DNA of 64,000 bases, taken from Luteipulveratus halotolerans. GTDB lineage: Bacteria > Actinomycetota > Actinomycetes > Actinomycetales > Dermatophilaceae. Of the stretch, positions 17,359-25,653 are shown piece by piece; the first letter of the stretch is position 1, and each line of letters opens with the position of its first letter. Below the pieces are notes generated by a model. It was not told the DNA's origin, ran no database searches, and worked only from the letters and a program-made list of their open reading frames with translations. The translations under genes and the position numbers were made by a program. The stretch spans positions 1,116,001 to 1,180,000 of the forward strand of contig NZ_LAIR01000002.1 in assembly GCF_001247745.1 (NCBI RefSeq). The letters run 5' to 3'.

Positions 17359-17949
17359 ATGACGGATGCCGTACGCCGTCGCGCGGCCGAGGCGATGCGC
17401 CGCACCCCGCGGGCCGACTTCCTCCCGCCCGAGGAGGCCGCTCGCGCCGGCCACGACGGTCCGCTCCCGATCGGCGGCGGGCAGACGAGCTCGCAACCAC
17501 GCACGGTGCTCGACATGCTCGAGCTGCTCGACGTCCGGCCCGGTCAGCGGGTGCTCGACGTGGGCGCGGGCTCGGGCTGGACGACGGCGATCCTGGCGGA
17601 CCTCGTCGGCCCGCAGGGGCGCGTGACCGGGGTCGAACGGGTCTCCGCCCTCGCCGACCGGGCGGCCTCGTCGGTCGCGTCCGCCGGTCGCCCGTGGGCC
17701 ACCGTCCATCGCGCCCAGCCGGACGTGCTCGGGCTGCCGGGCGAGGCGCCGTACGACCGGGTGCTCGTCTCGGCGATGGCCGACCGGATGCCGACGTCCC
17801 TGGTCGAGCAGCTCGTCGTCGCCGGCGTCCTGGTCGCTCCTGTCGCCGGCCGGATGCTGCGCGTGACGCGCACGACCGGCGCTCCGGTGGTCGAGGAGCA
17901 CGGCTGGTACAGCTTCGTGCCGCTGGTCGTCGACGGTGATGACTGGTAG
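17359..17949 (+). CDS. pcm: Protein-L-isoaspartate O-methyltransferase
   Basis: 196 aa SAM-dependent enzyme that methylates L-isoaspartyl residues to start repair of aged proteins. The substrate-recognition strip LPIGGGQTSSQPRTVLDMLE is near residues 38-57. The SAM-binding motif I VLDVGAGSGWTTAILADLVG is near residues 69-88. It is slightly shorter than typical PCMT because of a compact N-terminus. The start (ATG 17359 or GTG 17356) has no spaced Shine-Dalgarno; a CATACT hexamer 6 nt upstream suggests a leaderless transcript. Confidence 0.92.
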   Translation: MTDAVRRRAAEAMRRTPRADFLPPEEAARAGHDGPLPIGGGQTSSQPRTVLDMLELLDVRPGQRVLDVGAGSGWTTAILADLVGPQGRVTGVERVSALADRAASSVASAGRPWATVHRAQPDVLGLPGEAPYDRVLVSAMADRMPTSLVEQLVVAGVLVAPVAGRMLRVTRTTGAPVVEEHGWYSFVPLVVDGDDW

Positions 17950-17958
17950 TCATACGCC

Positions 17959-18342
17959 ATGGACGCTGATCAGCTGACGCTCACGATCACCCGCACGGGC
18001 GGCATCGTGGGCTTCGACGACCGCATCACGATCGAGCCGGACGGTCGGGTCGAGCTCACCACCAGAGGCCTCCCGGACGGCGAGTCGGGTCGACTGCTCG
18101 ACGACTGGTACGAGCGCGTGAGCACCGCTCGCGACGCGGTCGACTGGACGGCCCTCGGTGACGACACGCCCACGACGCGGCACCCCGACGACATGATCGT
18201 GGCGGTGAGAACCGTTGCAGGAGTAGGACGTTCGGACGACGAAAGGCTCGGCGACCTCGGCCCGCTCGCGCAGGACCTCGTCAACGACCTGATGGGCGGC
18301 ATCGAGGCGTCGTCGTCCTGCGGACCGGACCGACCTGCGTAG
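17959..18342 (+). CDS. Small protein resembling protealysin inhibitor emfourin
   Basis: 127 aa, no signal peptide. The N-terminal pattern LTITRTGGIVGFDDRITIEP followed by DGRVELTTRGL and a helical LLDDWYERV resembles emfourin, the small protein inhibitor of M4 metallopeptidases that begins with an RSGGF-A-G strand-turn. It lies 10 bp after pcm, and an M4 peptidase gene is 2.5 kb away, which fits the known habit of emfourin genes to sit near M4 proteases. The match is by eye and moderate; otherwise it is a hypothetical protein. Confidence 0.55.
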   Translation: MDADQLTLTITRTGGIVGFDDRITIEPDGRVELTTRGLPDGESGRLLDDWYERVSTARDAVDWTALGDDTPTTRHPDDMIVAVRTVAGVGRSDDERLGDLGPLAQDLVNDLMGGIEASSSCGPDRPA

Positions 18343-18355
18343 TGCGCCTGCCGGA

Positions 18356-19186
18356 CTACTTCCCGGCGAGGTCGGCGACGACCTGCGCCAACGGTCCGGC
18401 GACGTCGGCCCCGAGCACGAAGTGGGAGAACCCGAGCTCCTCTCGCCGCCGCAGGATCTCGTCGGTGGCAGCCGCGGGATCGCTGGGCAGGTGGGCGAGC
18501 GAGTCGGCCGCGCGGACGGCGGCCGCGTCGGTGTCGGGACCGGCCATGAACGGCGCGACGCCGTCGCCGACCACCGGCACGTGCAGTGCCAGCTCGAGGT
18601 CACGGCTGTTGTCGAACTGCCGCACCCGACGCGTGGTCTCGGCGCGTGTCTCGAGCTGGGGCATCACGAACGTCACCGTGTCCGCGAGCTCGGCGGCCAG
18701 GGCCTGGGCGCGCGGTCCGGAGACCGCCATGACGACCGGCGTGTGACGGTCGGTGCCGTCCAGCTCACGCAGCGCCACGATGACGTCGCGGACCTGATCG
18801 GAGCGGCTGCGCGAGGAGTCGACGGGGATGCCGAGGTCGCGCAGCTGGTCGGCGATGCCGGGTCTGCCCGTGCCGATGCCCATCTCGAAGCGGCCCTCGG
18901 TGAGCACGGACAGCGAGTGCGCCTCCCATGCGGTCATCCAGGGCGGTCTGACGGGGCAGGCGTAGACCCAGGTGCCGACGCGCAGGCCGGTCACCGACCC
19001 GGCGACGGCCAGCGCGGGCCCCGGGGCGGGCTGCCACTGCGGTGTGTCGGGCATCAGGACCGTCGAGTAACCGCTGTCGGCCAGGGACCGCAGGCTGTCG
19101 GTCCAGGTCGGCAGGTCGGTGGTGAACGGCGCGACCGCGCCGAATCGCAGGGGTCGGCGCGTCGGCGGGTTCGGCGTCTCGGGCAT
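18356..19186 (-). CDS. LLM-class (luciferase-like) F420/flavin-dependent oxidoreductase
   Basis: 276 aa TIM-barrel oxidoreductase. It begins LRFGAVAPFTTDLPTWTDSL and carries the LLM core LTEGRFEMGIGTGRPGIADQL near residues 97-117, similar to the MSMEG_2516-type F420-dependent subfamily. ATG 19186 has a good Shine-Dalgarno (AGAGGTGAG), so the in-frame extension to 19297 is not used. It stands convergent to the emfourin-like gene and upstream of the peptidase genes with no clear link. The substrate is unknown. Confidence 0.85.
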   Translation of the reverse strand: MPETPNPPTRRPLRFGAVAPFTTDLPTWTDSLRSLADSGYSTVLMPDTPQWQPAPGPALAVAGSVTGLRVGTWVYACPVRPPWMTAWEAHSLSVLTEGRFEMGIGTGRPGIADQLRDLGIPVDSSRSRSDQVRDVIVALRELDGTDRHTPVVMAVSGPRAQALAAELADTVTFVMPQLETRAETTRRVRQFDNSRDLELALHVPVVGDGVAPFMAGPDTDAAAVRAADSLAHLPSDPAAATDEILRRREELGFSHFVLGADVAGPLAQVVADLAGK

Positions 19187-19274
19187 GGTGCTCACCTCTT
19201 CGTCAGACCCGACACGTCGTCGGGTGCTCATCATCTCCACGAAGGCGTCGAGGCGGATGCGACAGTGCGAGCCA

Positions 19275-19312
19275 GGCCGGTCGTCGTACCGCGACATGCT
19301 CGACGACCGGCC
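19275..19312 (-). terminator. Hairpin downstream of the M28 peptidase
   Basis: A 12-bp inverted repeat (19275-19286 and 19301-19312) with a 14-nt loop, beginning 13 bp after the stop codon. Its arm (GGTCGTCGTACC region) resembles that of the hairpin after the M4 peptidase. Confidence 0.6.
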
Positions 19313-19324
19313 GGCCGGAGTTCG

Positions 19325-20746
19325 TCAGCCGAGCGTCACCGCGGTGTCGTCGACGACGAAGCTCGTCTGCAGCGAGGCGTCCTCGGTCATCAGGAACTTC
19401 ACGGTGACCGTCCTGCCCTTGTACGCCGACAGGTCGAGCGTCTTCTGCGCGTAGACGGTGCTGGTGCCCACGTTGGAGTGGGTCGCGAGGGTGGTCGTGC
19501 TCGTGCTGCTCGCGACCTGCACCTTCATCGTGTCGTACGCCGTGCTGCCGGTCTCGGCCGTGTCGGAGCGCAGCCAGTACGACAGCCTCGGGGCGGGCGC
19601 GGTCGAGGGGATCGTCACCGTCTGCGACTCGGTCTCGGCCGAGGTCGACCCGTTGCCACCGAGCCACATCTTCCAGCTGCCGGTCCGCGCCGGCCGGCTC
19701 GTGCTGCTGGTGATCGGGCCGGACGTGCCGGTCCAGTCCACAGCGCCGGCCTCGAAGCCGGGGTTCTTCAGCAGGTTGTCCCCGGACGGCGGCGGTGTCG
19801 TGCCGTAGTCCTTGGCGGCGTACGACCAGATCATGTGGCCGATCGCGTCGATGTTGCGGTCGAGCGCCGTGAGGTCGAGGTTGGCGCTGGTGTCGCAGGA
19901 GGAGTGGTAGCAGGGGTCGAAGGCGCGCCCGGCCGTCCCGCCCCACTTGCTGGCCTGGGCGCTGGTCTTCGTGCCCTCGGCGCCGGTGAACGTGCCTGCG
20001 GTCGGGATGCCGAGCGACCTGAACGCCGCGTGGTCCGAACGGCCCTGCACGTCGATGTACTCCCACGGGATGCCCTTCCCGTCGAAGTACGCGGTGAGGT
20101 CGTCGCGCGCGCCGTCGCCGGCCGGGTTGTCGTCGTAGACGAAGTACCCGGGGTTGGGCGAGGCGATCATGTCGAAGTTGAGGTAGACCTCGACCTTGTC
20201 GCGCTCGGCGGTCGGCAGGTTGTTGACGTAGTACTTGGAGCCGAGCAGTCCGAGCTCCTCAGCGCCCCAGAAGCCGAATCGCACTCTGTTCTTCGCGGAT
20301 TCGCCGCTCCGCGCGTAGGCGAGGGCGGTCTCGAGGATGCCCGCGCTTGCGGACCCGTTGTCGTTGATGCCCGGTCCGCTGGACACGCTGTCCAGGTGTG
20401 CGCCGGCCATGACGACGTGGTTCGCGTCGCCGTGCGGCCACTCGGCGATCAGGTTGTACGACGTGCCCGAGCTGGTCGAGAACGGCTGCACCGTGGTGAC
20501 ATAGCCGGCCGCGTCGAGCTGGGACTTCACCCAGTCGACGGACGCCTTGTAACCCGGGCGGCCGGTGGCGCGGTTGCCGCCGTTGGCCGTGGCGATGCTC
20601 TGCAGCTGGTCCAGGTGCGCCTTCGTGCTCGTCACCGAGATGTCGGGGTCGGCCAGCGTCGGGGTGCTCGCCGAGGCCGAGGGAGTGAGGGTGACCGCGG
20701 TCGCGACAGCGGCAGCGGCGGCGTAGCGCAGGGTGGTTGTTCGCAT
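19325..20746 (-). CDS. Secreted M28 aminopeptidase with C-terminal carbohydrate-binding-like domain
   Basis: 473 aa. A Sec signal peptide (MRTTTLRYAAAAAVATAVTL, cleavage near SASA) is followed by an M28 domain with all co-catalytic zinc elements: AGAHLDSV, NDNGSASAGILE, GAEELGLLGS, NFDMIASPN and the late HSSCD. It resembles the Streptomyces griseus aminopeptidase. Residues about 323-473 form a beta-rich domain (from NLLKNPGFEAGAVDWTGTSG to DDTAVTLG) that is about 77% identical to the end of the neighbouring M4 peptidase. It probably releases N-terminal residues from peptides made by that protease. Confidence 0.93.
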   Translation of the reverse strand: MRTTTLRYAAAAAVATAVTLTPSASASTPTLADPDISVTSTKAHLDQLQSIATANGGNRATGRPGYKASVDWVKSQLDAAGYVTTVQPFSTSSGTSYNLIAEWPHGDANHVVMAGAHLDSVSSGPGINDNGSASAGILETALAYARSGESAKNRVRFGFWGAEELGLLGSKYYVNNLPTAERDKVEVYLNFDMIASPNPGYFVYDDNPAGDGARDDLTAYFDGKGIPWEYIDVQGRSDHAAFRSLGIPTAGTFTGAEGTKTSAQASKWGGTAGRAFDPCYHSSCDTSANLDLTALDRNIDAIGHMIWSYAAKDYGTTPPPSGDNLLKNPGFEAGAVDWTGTSGPITSSTSRPARTGSWKMWLGGNGSTSAETESQTVTIPSTAPAPRLSYWLRSDTAETGSTAYDTMKVQVASSTSTTTLATHSNVGTSTVYAQKTLDLSAYKGRTVTVKFLMTEDASLQTSFVVDDTAVTLG

Positions 20747-20790
20747 GCGAAAGTCCTTGAGGGAGAAGGGTTTCGGGGGATGTACGCGAA

Positions 20791-20828
20791 CCGGCCGTCG
20801 TACCTGCTCGATGAGGTACGACGGCCGG
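20791..20828 (-). terminator. Strong hairpin downstream of the M4 peptidase
   Basis: A 15-bp perfect inverted repeat (20791-20805 and 20814-20828) with an 8-nt loop, extendable by GCGA/TCGC with one bulge. It starts 24 bp after the stop. It separates the M4 gene from the M28 gene. Confidence 0.75.
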
Positions 20829-20851
20829 TCGCGTGCTGAGATGAGGCTGGG

Positions 20852-22927
20852 TCAGCCGAGGGTCACCGACGTGTCGTCGAAGACGAAGCTCGTCTGCAGC
20901 GAGGAGTCCTCGGTGGCCGAGAACTTGATGGTGATCGTCTTGCCCTTGTAGGCGGACAGGTCGAACGTCTTCTGGCTGTACGTGCTGCTGGTGCCGACGT
21001 TGGAGTACGTCGCGAGCGTCGAGGTCGTCGTGCCGCTCACGACCTGGACCTTGGCGGTGTCGTACGCCGTGGAGCCGGACTCACTCGTGTCGGTGCGGAC
21101 CCAGTACGACAGCTTGGGGGCTGCCGCGGTGGACGGGATCGTGACCGACTGCGACTCGTTCTCCGACGTGGACGAACCGTTGCCGCCGAGCCACAGCTTC
21201 CACGAGCCGGTGTGGGCCGGGCGACCGGTGTTGTTGGTGATCGGGCCGGAGGTGCCGGTCCAGTCGACCGCGCCGGACTCGAAGCCCGGGTTCTTCAGCA
21301 GGTTGTCGCCGGTGGGCGGAGGCGTGGTGCCACCGTCGCACTTCTCGGTGCCGGCCGGGACGCTGATGGCGGTGAACGCCTTCTCGATGCCCGCGCACTC
21401 GGCCGAGCTCGCGCCGTACAGGTCCTTGGCGGCCTTGATAGCCCCGTTGCGAGCGGCGCCGTAGGTGCTGCTGCTCGTGAGGTAGGTCGACAGCGTGCGA
21501 TACCAGACCTTGGCGACCTTGTCGCGGCCGATGCCGGACACGGTGGAGCCGTCACAGGTCGGGCTGTTGTAGGAGACACCGTTGATCGTCTTGGCGCCCG
21601 AGCCCTCGGAGGCCAGGTAGAACCAGTGGTTCAGCGGGCCGGAGGAGTAGTGCGGGTCGACGCCGGACATGTTGCGGTAGCAGTCGTAGGAGCCGCCGTC
21701 CTTGGAGGGCTTGTCCATGTAGCGCAGCGGCGTGCCGTTGCCGTTGATGTTGATCTCCTCGCCGATGAGGTAGTCACCGGGGTCGGAGGTGTTGCCGGAG
21801 TACCACTCGACCATGGTGCCGAAGATGTCCGACGTCGCCTCGTTGAGACCGCCCGGGTCGCCGGAGTAGTCCAGACCCGCGGTGTTCTCGGTGACGCCGT
21901 GGCTCATCTCATGGCCGGCGACGTCGATCGAGGTGAGCGGGTTGCTGTTGCTCGAGCCGTCGCCGTACGTCATCTGCGTGCCGTCCCAGAAGGCGTTGAC
22001 GTAGTTGCTGCCGTAGTGGACGCGCGAGCGTGCGCCGCGGCCGTCGTTCCAGATGCCGTTGCGGCCCTGGACGTTCTTGTAGTAGTTGAACGTCTTCTCC
22101 GCGCCGTACTGCGCGTCGACCGCAGCCGACTGACGGCTCGAGGTGGAGCCGTTGCCCCACACGTCGTCGCTGTCGGTGAACTCGGTGCCGGTGCCGCTGG
22201 TCGAGCCGTTCAGGTCGGTCGTGTAGTTGTTCACGCCGTCGCGCAGCTTGTACGCGCCCGAGCTGCCCGTGGTGGTGAGGGAGACGCTGCCGACGTGCAC
22301 GCCGTTGCCGGTGCCCTCGACGATCTCGTCGCGTGAGCCGAGGACCTTGCCGTTCTGGGCGTCGACGTAGGTGTGCAGACGGCTCGGCGTCTGGTTGTCG
22401 CGGACGCCGGTGGTGAGCACGTCGTACGCCAGACGCGGACCGGAGGGGTCGGAGGCGTAGACGACCAGCTCGCCCTTGCTCGTGGCCACGGACGCCTTGT
22501 CGGCCTGGGCGCTCTGGCGGCCCTTGGCGACGGCGGTGGCCGACGACACCGTCGGGGTCGTGGCGACGGCGACCTTCTTGCCCGCGCCGTTCCAGCTCAC
22601 GCTCTTGACCGAGCCCGAGCGGTCGTTGTGGCTGACGAAGTCGCCGCCGACGACACGCAGGCCCTTGAACGTGCGGTTGTAGCGGACGTGCTTCGTGCCG
22701 TCGGCGTCGGTGATGACGTCCTTGACGACGAGCTTCTCGTCGCTGGACAGGCCCAGTGCTCGGGCGTTGTCGCCCGCTGCGGCCTGGGCCGAGGCGATCG
22801 CGGCTGAGCGTGCCTGGGCGGCAGCGGGGACGGCCGACGAGACCGAGCCGACCGCGTCCGTGGTGGGGCAGAGTGCAACAGCAGAGGCCAACGTCGTGCC
22901 AGCGACGACCAGCTTGAGGTGCTTCAC
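20852..22927 (-). CDS. Secreted M4 (thermolysin-like) metallopeptidase with C-terminal accessory domain
   Basis: 691 aa extracellular zinc endopeptidase. A signal peptide (MKHLKLVVAGTTLASAVAL) is followed by an FTP/PepSY propeptide (about residues 40-200). The catalytic domain has HEMSH at residues 339-343 and the third-ligand motif GGLNEATSD. The M4 C-terminal helical domain runs to about residue 530. A Thr/Pro linker and a ~150-aa domain shared with the M28 neighbour complete it. The 224-bp region upstream (22928-23151) holds its leader but no promoter I can name. An emfourin-like inhibitor gene is nearby. Confidence 0.95.
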   Translation of the reverse strand: MKHLKLVVAGTTLASAVALCPTTDAVGSVSSAVPAAAQARSAAIASAQAAAGDNARALGLSSDEKLVVKDVITDADGTKHVRYNRTFKGLRVVGGDFVSHNDRSGSVKSVSWNGAGKKVAVATTPTVSSATAVAKGRQSAQADKASVATSKGELVVYASDPSGPRLAYDVLTTGVRDNQTPSRLHTYVDAQNGKVLGSRDEIVEGTGNGVHVGSVSLTTTGSSGAYKLRDGVNNYTTDLNGSTSGTGTEFTDSDDVWGNGSTSSRQSAAVDAQYGAEKTFNYYKNVQGRNGIWNDGRGARSRVHYGSNYVNAFWDGTQMTYGDGSSNSNPLTSIDVAGHEMSHGVTENTAGLDYSGDPGGLNEATSDIFGTMVEWYSGNTSDPGDYLIGEEININGNGTPLRYMDKPSKDGGSYDCYRNMSGVDPHYSSGPLNHWFYLASEGSGAKTINGVSYNSPTCDGSTVSGIGRDKVAKVWYRTLSTYLTSSSTYGAARNGAIKAAKDLYGASSAECAGIEKAFTAISVPAGTEKCDGGTTPPPTGDNLLKNPGFESGAVDWTGTSGPITNNTGRPAHTGSWKLWLGGNGSSTSENESQSVTIPSTAAAPKLSYWVRTDTSESGSTAYDTAKVQVVSGTTTSTLATYSNVGTSSTYSQKTFDLSAYKGKTITIKFSATEDSSLQTSFVFDDTSVTLG

Positions 22928-23151
22928 AGGTTTCCTCCTGAGGGGGAGCCGCCGGGTCAGCGGCTGGGAGTGACCCGTCAGGAGCGCATCGAGCCGTGGT
23001 GCGGCTCACGACGTGGCGGGTCGCACCGAAGATTCCTGCGCAGGGCTCGTCGGCGGCAAGGTTCCTGGCGGGTCACAGTCGCAGAAATGGCGTTCCTGGG
23101 AGGAACGCGGCCCGCTCACGCGGTGAACGTCAAGGAAGGTTAAGCAGACGT

Positions 23152-23688
23152 TCAGTTCTGCGTATCAGGGATGACACGCAGCGTCGACAGCGTGGTGGCG
23201 AGCATCGCGTAGTGGCCGACGAGCAGCAGCAGCTCGATGCACTCACGCTCGTCGAGATGCGCGCGCAGCATCGACCAGGTCTCGTCGCCGAGGTCGTCCG
23301 TGCTCAACAGCTCGTCCGCTGCGAGCAGGATGATGTGCTCCCGCGCAGACCACTCGAGCCCGAGGTCGTCCTGCCCCAGTCGCTCGATCTCCTGGCGGCT
23401 CAGGCCTGCTCGGCGGCCGAGGCGCTCGTGGTGGGCCCACTCGTAGTCGCTGTCGCGCTGGTAGGCCGTGCGCAGGATGACCATCTCGCTCTCGCGGCGG
23501 GCGAGTCGGCCGAACGGCATCAGCGTCGCGGCGAAGGCCAGCCATCCCCAGTACGTACGCCGGGTGCGGCCCAGCGTGGTGAAGATCGCCGGGGGACTCG
23601 TGCGGGTGACGCGTCCCGCGACGCGGCTCATCGCGTACGCCGCCGGTCCGATCTCCCGGAGCGTCCCGGGAGAGATCCGGGCCGTCAC
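23152..23688 (-). CDS. Carboxymuconolactone decarboxylase/AhpD-like family protein
   Basis: 178 aa all-helical protein of the CMD family. The core runs from MPFGRLARRESEMVILRTAY through SDYEWAHHERLGRRAGLS, ending in ECIELLLLVGHYAML. The usual AhpD CXXC redox pair is absent: the W-A-H-H position replaces it, as in many CMD-like proteins of unknown function. The GTG start (complement of 23686-23688) overlaps the SDR stop as GTGA, so the two proteins are coupled and may act on the same substrate. Confidence 0.82.
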   Translation of the reverse strand: MTARISPGTLREIGPAAYAMSRVAGRVTRTSPPAIFTTLGRTRRTYWGWLAFAATLMPFGRLARRESEMVILRTAYQRDSDYEWAHHERLGRRAGLSRQEIERLGQDDLGLEWSAREHIILLAADELLSTDDLGDETWSMLRAHLDERECIELLLLVGHYAMLATTLSTLRVIPDTQN

Positions 23689-24545
23689 CGCAGCTCCCGT
23701 CGCTGCGGCTGAACGGTGGTGAAGTCGACGTCCTCGCGTTGGGCCAGCTCCAGGGCCTCGCGCAGATGGGGCAACGGTTTGAGCTCGACCACGCGCTGGG
23801 CGATCTCGCGAGCAGGCAGCACGGCCCGGACCCAGCCCGGTGAGCAGATCCGACGAGAGCGGCGGGCGATGCCGCGCTCGAGCGCATCGATGGCCGGGCC
23901 GAGCGGGGCGACGCCGCTGATCGTGCCGCCGCCTCCGAGCAGCGTGCTCGCCGACTCGGTGCCGAAGCCTCGCGTGGTCATGTCGGTGTCGAGCTCGGCG
24001 AAGTAGGCGACGCCGACCTTCGCACCCGTCGGCCGCACCTCGCAGCGGAACGTGTTGCCGATCGCCTCGACCGCCGCCTTGGACGCCGAATAAGCACCCA
24101 GGAGAGGGAGATTGACGCCTGCGGCCAACGACGACGTGGCCAGGGCGTAGCCCTCGCGGTGGCTGATGTGCGGTGCCGCCGCGCGCAGCGTGTAGTAGAC
24201 GCCCAGGGTGTTGACCTGCAGCGTGCGCTCCATGACGGTCGGGTCGCCGCCGTCGATGGGCAGCTGCTTGGCGATGCCGGCGTTGGCGACGACCACATCG
24301 AGCCCGCCGAGCTCGCGGACGGTCTGCGCGACGGCAGCGTCGACCTGCTCGCGGTCCGAGACGTCGCACTCGCTCCAGGGGCCGTCGACGTCGGCCGCGA
24401 CGGTCTCGAGGAGGTCGGGCTCCAGCCCCGCCACGGCGACGTGGGCACCCCGCTCGTGCAGCCGCTTCGCCAGGGCGGCGCCGATGCCTCGTGCCGCACC
24501 GGTGATCAGGACCCGCCTGCCGGCGACCGTGCTCGCTCCACCCAT
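23685..24545 (-). CDS. Short-chain dehydrogenase/reductase
   Basis: 286 aa classical SDR. The nucleotide-binding motif is TGAARGIGAALAKRL (residues 15-29), NAG is near residue 88, and the catalytic Ser region (SSLAAG) and YSASK tetrad are near residues 137-156. ATG 24545 follows a TAACGT hexamer by 6 nt, so the transcript is leaderless. It is coupled to the downstream CMD-like gene. The substrate is unknown. Confidence 0.9.
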   Translation of the reverse strand: MGGASTVAGRRVLITGAARGIGAALAKRLHERGAHVAVAGLEPDLLETVAADVDGPWSECDVSDREQVDAAVAQTVRELGGLDVVVANAGIAKQLPIDGGDPTVMERTLQVNTLGVYYTLRAAAPHISHREGYALATSSLAAGVNLPLLGAYSASKAAVEAIGNTFRCEVRPTGAKVGVAYFAELDTDMTTRGFGTESASTLLGGGGTISGVAPLGPAIDALERGIARRSRRICSPGWVRAVLPAREIAQRVVELKPLPHLREALELAQREDVDFTTVQPQRRELR

Positions 24546-24609
24546 GGGTCCACGTTAGGTGGGTGATGACGGCGACGTAGGGATAACGGGTCACTCGATC
24601 CGGCGTCGA

Positions 24610-25653
24610 TCAGGGATCGGTCGCCCGGGGCTGCTGCTGGGTGATGCAGTGGATGCCTCCGCCCCGGGCGAAGAGCTCGCGGGCGTCGACGCCGACGACG
24701 GTGCGGCCGGGATAGACACGGCGGAGCACGTCGAGAGCGCGCTCGTCGTGCGGGTCGTCGAACGTGCACGCCACGACGCCGCCGTTGACCACGAGGTGGT
24801 TGACGTAGCTGTAGTCGACCGGCCCCTCATCGTCGAAAAGCGTTGCGGGAGCGGGGATTCGGACGATCTCGAACGGCCGGCCCGCGGCATCGACCTGACC
24901 CTCGAGGAACGTGATGATCTCGGCGCTCACGACGTGATCGGGGTGCTCGGGGTCCTCCTGGTCGTGCACGAGCACCACTCCCGGCGAGGGCATCGTCGCC
25001 ACGATGTCGACGTGCCCTCGCGTGCCGAACTCCTCGTAGTCGCGCGTGAGTCCCCGTGGCAGCCAGACGACGTGGGAGGCCCCGATCGTCCGGGCGAGCT
25101 CGGCCTCGACGTCGGCTCTGCTCGCGCCCGGGTTGCGGCCCGGGTCGAGCTGCACGGTCGCGGTGACCAGGACCGTGCCCTCGCCGTCGACGTGGATGCC
25201 GCCGCCTTCGTTGACGAGCGGTGAGTCGATGAGTCTGGCGCCGGCGAGCTCGCCGACGTACGAACCGATCTCGGCGTCCTTGCCCCAGGTCGCCCACGAC
25301 TGTGCGCCCCACCCGTTGAAGACCCAGTCGACCGCGCCGAGCCGGCCGTGCTCGTCGAGCACGAAGGACGGACCGATGTCGCGCATCCAGGCGTCGTCGA
25401 GCGGTGCCTCGTGGAGGGTGACCTTCGGGTCGAGGTGTGCACGGGCGTCGTCGACCGCCGACGGGTCGACGACCATGTGCACGGGCTGGAAGGCGACGAC
25501 GGCGTTGGCGACAGCGGCCCAGGTACGGCGTGCGGCGTCCGCCTCGTCGTCGGTGTCGCCCAACGTGTAGCCCGCGTGCGGCCACGCCATCCAGGTGCAG
25601 GTCTGCGCGGCGGTCTCGGCCGGCATCCGCCACCGCTGCGGGTCGGCAGCCAT
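24610..25653 (-). CDS. aguA: Agmatine deiminase
   Basis: 347 aa peptidylarginine-deiminase-fold enzyme converting agmatine to N-carbamoylputrescine and ammonia. Family motifs include WMRDIGPSF, the active-site Glu region NEGGGIHVDGEG, TRGHVDIVA, and the catalytic cysteine in ARGGGIHCITQQQP near the C-terminus. The start codon shares one base with the aguB stop (TGATG), giving an aguB-aguA operon that carries both steps from agmatine to putrescine. Confidence 0.95.
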   Translation of the reverse strand: MAADPQRWRMPAETAAQTCTWMAWPHAGYTLGDTDDEADAARRTWAAVANAVVAFQPVHMVVDPSAVDDARAHLDPKVTLHEAPLDDAWMRDIGPSFVLDEHGRLGAVDWVFNGWGAQSWATWGKDAEIGSYVGELAGARLIDSPLVNEGGGIHVDGEGTVLVTATVQLDPGRNPGASRADVEAELARTIGASHVVWLPRGLTRDYEEFGTRGHVDIVATMPSPGVVLVHDQEDPEHPDHVVSAEIITFLEGQVDAAGRPFEIVRIPAPATLFDDEGPVDYSYVNHLVVNGGVVACTFDDPHDERALDVLRRVYPGRTVVGVDARELFARGGGIHCITQQQPRATDP

